Assembly: GCA_013205335.1 (NCBI GenBank)
Contig: JABMNB010000628.1
Coordinates: forward strand, 1 to 6,111
Reading direction: 5' to 3'
Source of the DNA: Rhodospirillales bacterium
Lineage (GTDB): Bacteria > Pseudomonadota > Alphaproteobacteria > Reyranellales > Reyranellaceae
Length of the DNA stretch: 6,111 nucleotides
Shown: one piece after another, positions 1 to 4,562 of the stretch
Layout of the letters: each line of letters begins with the position of its first letter
Numbering within the stretch: position 1 is the stretch's first letter
Position numbers and translations under genes: made by a program
Notes under the pieces: model-generated
Database searches by the model: none
Seen by the model: the letters and a program-made list of their open reading frames with translations, nothing else
What the model was told of the DNA's origin: nothing

Positions 1-306
1 GCCCAGCACCCAGTGGCCGACCTTGGCGTTCAACAGGGCGCCGGCGCACATCGGGCAAGGCTCTACCGTGGTGTAGAGCGTGGTGCCCGACAAGTCGTCC
101 GTGCCGAGCGTGCGGCAGGCATCGGAAATGGCGTCGGTCTCCGCATGAATCAGCGAGTTGCCCGTGTGGATGCGGTTGCGTCCGCGGCCGACGATTTCGC
201 CCTCCCGCACGATCACCGCGCCAACGCCCATGTCGCCTTCCCTGTCTGCGACGGCGGCGAGTTCGAGGGCCTGCCGCATCATGGTCTCGTGATGGTTCGT
301 GTCCAT
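1..306 (-). CDS. Nucleoside deaminase (TadA / CMP-dCMP deaminase family), C-terminus cut by window edge
   Basis: Reading the minus strand from ATG at 306 gives 102 codons without a stop before the window edge. Zinc-dependent cytidine-deaminase-fold signatures are visible: an H-A-E motif (His54 as zinc ligand, Glu56 as proton shuttle) and P-C-P-M-C (Cys84 and Cys87 as zinc ligands), followed by AGALLNAKVG, which resembles the TadA/COG0590 group. Such enzymes hydrolytically deaminate a base, nucleoside or tRNA wobble adenosine in the cytosol. The substrate cannot be read here because the C-terminal part that separates tRNA adenosine, guanine and cytosine deaminases lies outside the window. The residues after the Glu (HAETDAI) differ from the usual TadA HAEIMAL pattern, so a small-molecule nucleobase deaminase is also possible. 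The start is uncertain: an in-frame ATG also exists at 318 (adding M-I-L-A), and neither has a good Shine-Dalgarno sequence. The gene is divergent from the SDR gene. Confidence 0.88.
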   Translation of the reverse strand, partial: MDTNHHETMMRQALELAAVADREGDMGVGAVIVREGEIVGRGRNRIHTGNSLIHAETDAISDACRTLGTDDLSGTTLYTTVEPCPMCAGALLNAKVGHWVLG

Positions 307-435
307 GGCTAAGATCATGGACGGGGCGTGTCGCATCGTCACCATGATTCCAAACCGGCCGTTCGTGCTAGGCTCGATCGCAATCCTTCCCTCCCCAGAA
401 GACGGGAGAGGAAGATGAAGCGGGAGCGGAGCGGC
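307..435. other. Divergent intergenic spacer (deaminase / SDR)
   Basis: This spacer separates two divergently transcribed genes, so both promoters should lie here. The only promoter-like sequence noticed on the plus strand is an extended -10-like TGCTAGGCT at 366-374, with no convincing -35 element 16-18 bases upstream. No operator-like palindrome was recognised. An in-frame GTG at 328 would extend the SDR by 29 or more residues of arginine-rich, non-SDR sequence, and it is not accepted as the start. Confidence 0.35.
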
Positions 436-1257
436 ATGAGCGGCAAGCTGAAGGACAGGGTGGCGATCGTCGTCGGGGCGGGCTCGAGCGGACCCGGCTG
501 GGGCAACGGCAAGTGCACGGCGATCACCTTCGCGCGCGAGGGCGCCAGGGTGTTTTGCGTCGATCGCAAGCGCAGCGCGGCGGAGGAGACGGTGGGCCTG
601 ATCGAGAAGGAAGTCGGCAAGCAATCGGCCATCGCCTTCGAGGCCGATGCGTCGAACAATGCCGACGTGAAGGCGATGGTCGATGCCTGCATGGAAAAGT
701 GGGGCCGGATCGACATCCTCGACAACAATGTCGGCATCGGCTCGCAGGGAGGGCCGGTCGAGCTCAGCGAGGACGAGTGGCACCGCGTGTTCGACGTCAA
801 CGTGAAGAGCTTCTTCCTCACGGCCAAGCATGTGCTGCCGATCATGGAGAAGCAGGGCAAGGGCGCGATCGTGAACGTGAGCTCGATCGCCTCGATCCGC
901 AGCCCCAAGGGAATTTCGTACCTGGCCTATAATGCCAGTAAGGGCGCGGTGAACTCGCTCACCATGGCGATCGCCTCGCAGTACGCGGAGAAGGGCATTC
1001 GCTGCAACGCGATCCTGCCCGGCCTGATGCACACGCCGATGATCGACTTCCTGGCCGAGCAGTATGCCAAGAGCGAGAAGGACCATAACCAAGCCTACGA
1101 CAAGATGATCGCCATCCGCGATCGTGCCTCGCCGACCGGCAAGATGGGCACCGGCTGGGACACCGCCAACGCCGCGCTGTTCCTCGCCTCGGACCAATCG
1201 TCCTATGTGAACGGCCACCTGCTGGTGGTCGACGGCGGCATCACGGTGCGGGCCTAG
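436..1257 (+). CDS. SDR-family NAD(P)-dependent oxidoreductase
   Basis: A 273-residue short-chain dehydrogenase/reductase with a Rossmann fold, close to the usual classical SDR length of about 250. The glycine-rich cofactor loop is extended: V-V-G-A-G-S-S-G-P-G-W-G-N-G (residues 12-25) instead of TGxxxGxG. Asp43 at the end of the second beta strand (VFCVD) suggests NAD(H) over NADP(H). NNVG (97-100) replaces the common NNAG. The likely catalytic tetrad is Asn122 (VNVKS), Ser150 (NVSS), Tyr165 and Lys169 (YNASK), and the C-terminus has the typical YVNGHLLVVDGG pattern. The substrate is unknown; names such as glucose or 3-oxoacyl-ACP reductase would be guesses. The ATG at 436 is chosen because MSGKLKDRVAIV matches the normal SDR N-terminus, with GGAG at 423-426 and 428-431. 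ATG at 415 (280 residues, GGGAG six bases upstream) is a real alternative. No operon partner is seen; a gene-free, repeat-containing stretch follows. Confidence 0.93.
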   Translation: MSGKLKDRVAIVVGAGSSGPGWGNGKCTAITFAREGARVFCVDRKRSAAEETVGLIEKEVGKQSAIAFEADASNNADVKAMVDACMEKWGRIDILDNNVGIGSQGGPVELSEDEWHRVFDVNVKSFFLTAKHVLPIMEKQGKGAIVNVSSIASIRSPKGISYLAYNASKGAVNSLTMAIASQYAEKGIRCNAILPGLMHTPMIDFLAEQYAKSEKDHNQAYDKMIAIRDRASPTGKMGTGWDTANAALFLASDQSSYVNGHLLVVDGGITVRA

Positions 1258-1293
1258 AGCGTCGGGATTTGGAGGGAATCGAAGGAGGCCCCC

Positions 1294-1301
1294 TCTGATG
1301 G
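1294..1301. repeat. Left copy of 8-bp direct repeat (putative target-site duplication)
   Basis: TCTGATGG ends exactly at the first base of the left terminal inverted repeat. The identical octamer begins exactly after the last base of the right terminal repeat. This boundary agreement supports an insertion event. Confidence 0.68.
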
Positions 1302-1477
1302 GCAGGGCGATCGCATGTCGCCCGAAGGGCCGGTGCAGTTCGCCTGTTCGCGTAAGGGAAAGATCCCTCACTGCGTTCGGGATGACAATTTGCCCGGCTT
1401 GGCAGCGTGCGCCGATACAGAAAACGCTGTCATCCCGAACGCAGTGAGGGACCTTGTCTCACATGCGATAGCCCTGC
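1302..1477. mobile_element. MITE-like non-autonomous element with TIRs and 8-bp target duplication
   Basis: The left end, GCAGGGCGATCGCATGT (1302-1318), is the reverse complement of the right end, ACATGCGATAGCCCTGC (1461-1477), at 16 of 17 positions. Each end is directly abutted by TCTGATGG (1294-1301 and 1478-1485), a perfect 8-bp direct repeat pointing outward, as expected of a target-site duplication. The 176-bp body has no transposase-sized frame, so movement would need an enzyme supplied in trans. Inside is a second, perfect 24-bp inverted repeat (1364-1387 / 1428-1451). The two sides are unequal: 45 bp between outer and inner arm on the left, 9 bp on the right. Eight-base duplications occur in several IS families (for example IS66, ISL3, IS1595), but the termini were not matched to any of them. 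The chance of matched TIRs plus abutting direct repeats arising by accident is low, though mobility itself is inferred. Confidence 0.72.
1364..1451. repeat. Perfect 24-bp inverted repeat, CHPERSEG-type
   Basis: The arms 1364-1387 and 1428-1451 are exact reverse complements over 24 bases, separated by 40 bases. Allowing one mismatch (1363/1452), pairing continues to 1360/1455. The core of the right arm, CATCCCGAACGCAGTGAGGG, belongs to a dispersed repeat type seen in many bacterial genomes, which in one frame reads Cys-His-Pro-Glu-Arg-Ser-Glu-Gly; this identification is from memory of such spurious peptides. In RNA the arms would make a very stable stem, which could protect or end transcripts arriving from either converging gene. 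There is no adjacent U-tract, so intrinsic termination is not claimed. Confidence 0.85.
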
Positions 1478-1485
1478 TCTGATGG
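1478..1485. repeat. Right copy of 8-bp direct repeat (putative target-site duplication)
   Basis: TCTGATGG follows the right terminal inverted repeat with no intervening base and is identical to the copy at 1294-1301. The preceding C (1477) also makes the match look like nine bases, but that C belongs to the terminal repeat. Confidence 0.68.
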
Positions 1486-1518
1486 AGGGCGGAGACATCG
1501 TCGGGGGGGGGCATATTC

Positions 1519-1554
1519 GAAATAACAGAAATAAACGAAACAAACGAAATGACT
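1519..1554. repeat. Four 9-bp A-rich tandem units after a G9 tract
   Basis: The units are GAAATAACA, GAAATAAAC, GAAACAAAC and GAAATGACT, at 1519, 1528, 1537 and 1546. The middle two differ by one base and the outer two are more diverged. The block is strikingly A-rich on the plus strand within GC-rich DNA. It sits eight bases after an uninterrupted run of nine G (1503-1511). Because the unit is a multiple of three, it produces repetitive NRNKRNKRN-type peptides in open frames, which are considered non-coding. Confidence 0.7.
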
Positions 1555-1592
1555 CGGGCGGTCACCGGAAGGGGTACCAGGGTACCGCGAGG

Positions 1593-1607
1593 ACAGGCGC
1601 GGCCTGT
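1593..1607. other. Small GC hairpin downstream of the AbrB-like gene
   Basis: ACAGGC (1593-1598) and GCCTGT (1602-1607) are perfect inverted repeats around a GCG loop. The hairpin lies 66 bases beyond the minus-strand stop of the AbrB-like gene. It has no T-tract on either side, so it may be only a weak transcript-end structure or chance in GC-rich DNA. A competing GGCC-TGT-GGCC fold overlaps it at 1601-1611. Confidence 0.25.
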
Positions 1608-1673
1608 GGCCAGCATCAGGATGAGGCCGTGCGTGTCGACTCGAGGCAGAAAGGCGCTAGCCGAGGAGGCTGA

Positions 1674-2765
1674 TCAGCGGCGCGCGCGTCTCAGGATCGT
1701 CCGGAAGACGATCGGTCCGGTGATGATGATCAGGAACAGCCGGAACAGATGGTGGGTCGCCACCATCGCGACCTCGATGCCGAGCGCCAGGCCGATCAGG
1801 CTCATCTCGGCGAAGCCGCCGGGAGAGTAGCTCAGCACCGTGGCGTCGAGATTTAGGCCGGTCAGCGCCACGGTGATCTCCGCGAAGCCCACGGCACAGG
1901 CGATGAGGATGAAGGCGGCGCCGATCGAGGCCGCCATCTCCTTGTGCAGCCTGTCGAAGTTGGCACCGACGAAACGACAGCCGATGCCGGTGCCGACCAC
2001 GACCTGGGCCGCCGCGACCAGGAAGCCCGGCGGCTGCGAGTTGGTGAAACCGCCGAGATGGGCGATGGCGCTCACGATCATCGGGCCCATCATGAAGCTC
2101 GCCGGCAGGCGCAGCAGTCGGCCGACGATCGCGCCGATCACGCCGCAGGCGATGAGGATAGCATAGTCCTTCCAGTCGTTGCCGGTCGGCCCGTGGACCA
2201 TGGTCAGAACGCTGGTCTGCGCGCCGTTCACCAGCCGGTACCAGATCGGAATGGTGAGCACGACCGTCAGGATGCGCAGCGCATGGGCGAGCGCGATCGA
2301 GCGCTCCTCGCCCCCCATGGCGCCGCCCATGATGGTCATGTCGTTCAACCCGCCCGGCATGGCCGCGAAGTAGCAGGTGACCCTGTCCCAGTCGGTGACG
2401 CGCCGCAGCCAGGCATAGCAGAGGGTGGCGCCGGTCATGGTCATGCCGGTGAGGACACACAGGCTGACCGCCCACTCTCCCAGCCGCTGAGCCAGCTCCG
2501 GCGTGAAGGAAGAGCCCAGCAGCACGCCCAGGATGATGATCATGCCCTGGCGCAATCGCACCCGCATGCCGACGCGCAGGCCAAGGAAGGCAGCGACGGT
2601 GGAGAAGACGCAGGCGCCCAGCATCCAGGCCAGCGGCATGCGCAACCAGTCGAACACGAAGCCGCCCGCCGTGCCGATGGCAATCGCCAGCACGAGCGGC
2701 TGCCAGCCCTCGTGGCCGATGATCTTCTTTTTTGCCGACTTGAAGGCGACGTCCTTGCCGCTCAA
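1674..2765 (-). CDS. AbrB-family integral membrane protein (PF05145 / COG3180 type)
   Basis: A 363-residue hydrophobic protein of the AbrB family, often annotated 'ammonia monooxygenase' or 'AbrB duplication'. Its biochemical role is poorly defined and it is unrelated to the DNA-binding Bacillus AbrB. About nine to ten membrane segments are apparent, for example near 23-41, 44-63, 74-86, 99-119, 157-178, 201-218, 224-238, 248-265, 279-301 and 340-357. The family's internal duplication is clear: R-M-P-L-A-W-M-L-G (42-50) matches R-L-P-A-S-F-M-M-G (219-227), MPGGLNDM (136-143) matches SPGGFAEM (314-321), and HALRILTVVLTIP (161-173) matches HHLFRLFLIIITGP (338-351). It starts at TTG (2763-2765), which overlaps the NAD kinase TGA as TTGA. 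AAGGAG lies at 2777-2782, 11 bases upstream. No better ATG or GTG start exists before the first membrane segment. It is probably co-translated with nadK; transport or efflux of small molecules is only a hypothesis. Confidence 0.92.
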   Translation of the reverse strand: MSGKDVAFKSAKKKIIGHEGWQPLVLAIAIGTAGGFVFDWLRMPLAWMLGACVFSTVAAFLGLRVGMRVRLRQGMIIILGVLLGSSFTPELAQRLGEWAVSLCVLTGMTMTGATLCYAWLRRVTDWDRVTCYFAAMPGGLNDMTIMGGAMGGEERSIALAHALRILTVVLTIPIWYRLVNGAQTSVLTMVHGPTGNDWKDYAILIACGVIGAIVGRLLRLPASFMMGPMIVSAIAHLGGFTNSQPPGFLVAAAQVVVGTGIGCRFVGANFDRLHKEMAASIGAAFILIACAVGFAEITVALTGLNLDATVLSYSPGGFAEMSLIGLALGIEVAMVATHHLFRLFLIIITGPIVFRTILRRARR

Positions 2766-3544
2766 GGAAGGAACTGCTCCTTGAGGATGCGCTCCTCGAG
2801 ATCGTGCTCGGGATCGAACAAGAGCGTGAGGCGGGTGTCGATTGCCTCCGTCACTGTGACGTGGGCGACATTGGGCATCTCCACGGAATCCGCCGCCGCC
2901 GCCACGGGGCGCTTCTTCGAATCGAGAATGGTGAACTCGACGCGCGAAGTGCGCGACAGCAGCGCGCCGCGCCAGCGCCGCGGCCGGAAGGCGTTGATCG
3001 GCGTCAGCGCCAGAAGTCCGGCGCCGAGCGGCAGGATGGGACCGTGGGCGGAGAGGTTGTAGGCCGTCGAGCCGGCGGGCGTCGCCACCAGGACGCCGTC
3101 GCAGTGGAGTTCGGGCAGTCGCTTCTTGCCGTCGACCGCGACTTCGATCCGCGCGGTCTGGCGGCTGGAGCGCAGGAGCGACACCTCGTTGATGGCCAGC
3201 ACCTCCGAGACCTTGCTGCGGGTGTCGGTCGCCACCATGCGCAGCGGCGTCAGCGTCACCTGGCGGGCCTTCTTGAGACGCTGCAGGAGGCCGGCTTCCT
3301 TATAGGTATTGAGCAGGAAGCCCACGGTGCCGAGATTCATGCCGTAGATCGGCTTCAGACGCCGCATGTTGCGATGGAGCGCCTGCAGCATCAGCCCATC
3401 GCCACCCAGCGCAATTATGATGTCGGCCTCTGCTGTGGTGGCCGCCCCATATTGCTTTTCGAGGCAGGCCTTGGCCTCGCGCGCCGCCGGGGTGGTGGCG
3501 CAAACGAAGGCGAGGCGGGGAGCAGGCGGGGAGCGGGCGGCCAT
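2762..3544 (-). CDS. nadK: NAD kinase
   Basis: A 260-residue cytosolic NAD kinase that phosphorylates the 2' hydroxyl of the NAD adenosine ribose to make NADP. All family hallmarks are present in order: the GGDG motif (47-50, with Asp49 the catalytic aspartate) in IIIALGGDGLML; GMNLGTVGFL (68-77); the NE motif in NEVSLLR (119-125); and CDGVLVATPAGSTAY (148-162), followed by NLSAHGPILPL, where His167 replaces the more usual Gly of GGPI. The length fits the compact bacterial forms. The ATG at 3544 is the only plausible start, since the upstream frame meets TAG at 3581-3583. It has no clear Shine-Dalgarno sequence. A -10-like TATAGT reads on the minus strand at 3585-3580, without a matching -35, so a short leader is possible. 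It overlaps the downstream AbrB-like gene by four bases. A housekeeping, usually essential role is expected. Confidence 0.96.
   Translation of the reverse strand: MAARSPPAPRLAFVCATTPAAREAKACLEKQYGAATTAEADIIIALGGDGLMLQALHRNMRRLKPIYGMNLGTVGFLLNTYKEAGLLQRLKKARQVTLTPLRMVATDTRSKVSEVLAINEVSLLRSSRQTARIEVAVDGKKRLPELHCDGVLVATPAGSTAYNLSAHGPILPLGAGLLALTPINAFRPRRWRGALLSRTSRVEFTILDSKKRPVAAAADSVEMPNVAHVTVTEAIDTRLTLLFDPEHDLEERILKEQFLP
2777..2782 (-). promoter_or_regulatory. Ribosome binding site for the TTG-started AbrB-like gene
   Basis: On the minus strand AAGGAG lies inside the last codons of nadK, 11 bases before the TTG at 2765. The spacing is somewhat long. Together with the TTGA stop/start overlap it supports initiation by ribosomes terminating on nadK rather than by strong independent loading. 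Confidence 0.5.
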
Positions 3545-3646
3545 CTGGGGGTCAACAATGCTTGGAGTGCAAGAATCGTACTATAGCCGTCCCCCGTGCC
3601 GGTGCGATAAAATCCCCCCGCAAAAGAAACCGCGAGGAGGAACGCG
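3545..3646. other. Divergent intergenic spacer (nadK / dioxygenase)
   Basis: This 102-bp spacer must carry the promoters for nadK (minus) and the dioxygenase gene (plus). On the minus strand TATAGT (3585-3580) fits a -10 box, which would give a leader of roughly 30 bases before the nadK ATG. No TTGACA-like -35 is present at the proper distance. On the plus strand a GATAAA at 3606-3611 is a weak -10 candidate for the dioxygenase. No clear regulator-binding palindrome was seen. Confidence 0.3.
3634..3640 (+). promoter_or_regulatory. Strong Shine-Dalgarno for the dioxygenase gene
   Basis: GAGGAGG lies six bases before the ATG at 3647. This is near-ideal spacing and fixes the start of the dioxygenase gene. 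It contrasts with the neighbouring nadK, which has no visible ribosome binding site. Confidence 0.8.
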
Positions 3647-4525
3647 ATGGAACTGGTTCCGCTGGGACCCGGCTTTGGAGTCGAGGTGAAGGGTGTATCG
3701 TTGCTCGATGTCGCGACTGATGCGCAAGCCTACAAAGCCGTCCGTGAGGCCTTCGAGACGCATTCACTCCTCGTGTTCCGCGATCAGGTGATCGCCGACG
3801 ACATCCAGGTCGCCTACAGCCGCGCCTTCGGGCCGCTCGAACTGACCAAGGCGGCGTCGCTCGGCGAGAACAGCTTCTATTCGCGCCTGACCAATGTCGG
3901 CCAACAGGGCGAAATCGTGCCGCCCGACCATCGGCAGGTGCTGATCGCCAAGGCCAATGCGCTCTGGCACACCGACTCCTCGTTCAAGAAGACGCCGGCG
4001 CTTGCCTCCGTGCTGAGCGCGCGCGTGCTGCCCGGCGAGGGCGGCGAGACCGAGTTCACCTCGACGCGGCTCGCCTGGGAGCGGCTGCCGGGCGACATGC
4101 AGGAGCGGCTGAAGAATTCGGTGGCGACCCACTCCTATGCCAACAGCCGCGACCAAATTCATCCCGACCTCGCCAATGCCGAGGAGCGCAAGGCGCTGCC
4201 GCCCGTGCGCTGGCGGCTGAACTGGCGCAACCCGACCAACGACCGGCGCGCGCTCTATGTGGCGAGCCACGCCTATGCCATCGACGGCATGGACGATCGC
4301 GATGCCCGCCAGCTCCTCTCGCAATTACTCGACGAGGCGACACGGCAGGATTTCGTCTGCAGCCACAAATGGCGCCAGGGCGACGCGGTCATGTGGGACA
4401 ACCGCGCCATGCTCCATCGCGGCCGGCCGTGGGACTACAAGCGCGAACGATCGATGGTGCGCACCACGATTTCAGCCACGGACGCGGACGGTCTCGGTGA
4501 GGTGACGCCGCCGGTCGTTCATTAG
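3647..4525 (+). CDS. TauD/TfdA-family Fe(II)/2-oxoglutarate-dependent dioxygenase
   Basis: A 292-residue cytosolic dioxygenase of the family that couples 2-oxoglutarate and O2 to hydroxylation of small acids (taurine, 2,4-D and many others). The 2-His-1-carboxylate iron site is seen as His108-Thr-Asp110 (WHTDSSF) and His257 (NRAMLHRGRPWD). Arg268, 11 residues after the distal His, corresponds to the TauD arginine that binds the 2-oxoglutarate C5 carboxylate. Thr135, 27 after His108, matches TauD Thr126. Arg272, 15 after His257, matches the TauD arginine that holds the taurine sulfonate, which hints at an anionic substrate. The region 184-215 (L-P-P-V-R-W-R-L-N-W-R-N-P then ALYVASHAYAIDGM) is richer in Trp and Arg than the usual H-P-V-V-R-T-H-P segment. 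The actual substrate cannot be assigned. The gene stands alone, with no sulfonate transporter or reductase beside it, and converges on the radical SAM gene with a 37-bp gap. Confidence 0.94.
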   Translation: MELVPLGPGFGVEVKGVSLLDVATDAQAYKAVREAFETHSLLVFRDQVIADDIQVAYSRAFGPLELTKAASLGENSFYSRLTNVGQQGEIVPPDHRQVLIAKANALWHTDSSFKKTPALASVLSARVLPGEGGETEFTSTRLAWERLPGDMQERLKNSVATHSYANSRDQIHPDLANAEERKALPPVRWRLNWRNPTNDRRALYVASHAYAIDGMDDRDARQLLSQLLDEATRQDFVCSHKWRQGDAVMWDNRAMLHRGRPWDYKRERSMVRTTISATDADGLGEVTPPVVH

Positions 4526-4562
4526 ATCATCTCTGCCGTCCCAGGGAGGGCTCGCGGCGCCG
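4526..4562. other. Short convergent gap with GC palindromes
   Basis: This 37-bp gap separates the 3' ends of two converging genes. It holds the small palindrome TCCCAGGGA (4539-4547) and a 10-bp perfect palindrome GCGGCGCCGC (4554-4563), which overlaps the last base of the radical SAM stop codon. Neither is followed by a T-tract, so termination here is possible but not shown. Confidence 0.3.

Larger units (their letters stand above)
1258..1673. other. Gene-free intergenic region rich in repeats
   Basis: This 416-bp stretch lies between the 3' ends of the SDR gene (plus) and the AbrB-like gene (minus). Short open frames cross it on both strands, but they consist of repeat-derived sequence (for example CHPERSEG and NRNKRNKRN peptides) and show no protein-family signature, so none is called. 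It contains a MITE-like element with flanking direct repeats (1294-1485), a G9 tract (1503-1511), four A-rich 9-bp tandem units (1519-1554), two GGTACC hexamers two bases apart (1573-1578 and 1581-1586) and a small GC hairpin (1593-1607). No canonical Rho-independent terminator with a T-tract was seen for either converging gene. Confidence 0.75.

Noticed and set aside
328..435. Upstream GTG at 328 as the SDR start
   Set aside because: It adds an Arg/His-rich leader unlike SDR N-termini. Better starts with Shine-Dalgarno sequences exist at 415 and 436.
339..908. 189-codon minus-strand open frame opposite the SDR gene
   Set aside because: It is antisense to a gene with complete SDR motifs, and its Ser/Leu/Pro-rich composition and lack of motifs mark it as a shadow.
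1364..1451. 24-bp inverted repeat as a canonical intrinsic terminator
   Set aside because: The arms are separated by 40 bases and no T-tract follows on either strand. It is better explained as a repeat nested in a mobile element.
1519..1554. Tandem 9-bp units as a CRISPR array or iteron-type replication origin
   Set aside because: The units are contiguous, short and degenerate, with no spacers, no cas genes, and no replication initiator gene nearby.
1368..1830. Several 82-93 codon frames in the gap between the SDR and AbrB-like genes
   Set aside because: They translate repeat DNA (CHPERSEG, NRNKRNKRN and its antisense VISFVSFISVIS) and lack ribosome binding sites or known domains.
1944..3062. 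372-codon open frame on the plus strand across the AbrB-like gene and nadK
   Set aside because: It lies antisense to two well-supported genes, has an Asp/Arg/Ala/His-rich composition typical of reversed GC-rich coding sequence, and shows no family motif.
2804..3586. 260-codon plus-strand frame opposite nadK
   Set aside because: It is rich in Arg, Gly and His with no domain signature and fully overlaps the antisense of NAD kinase.
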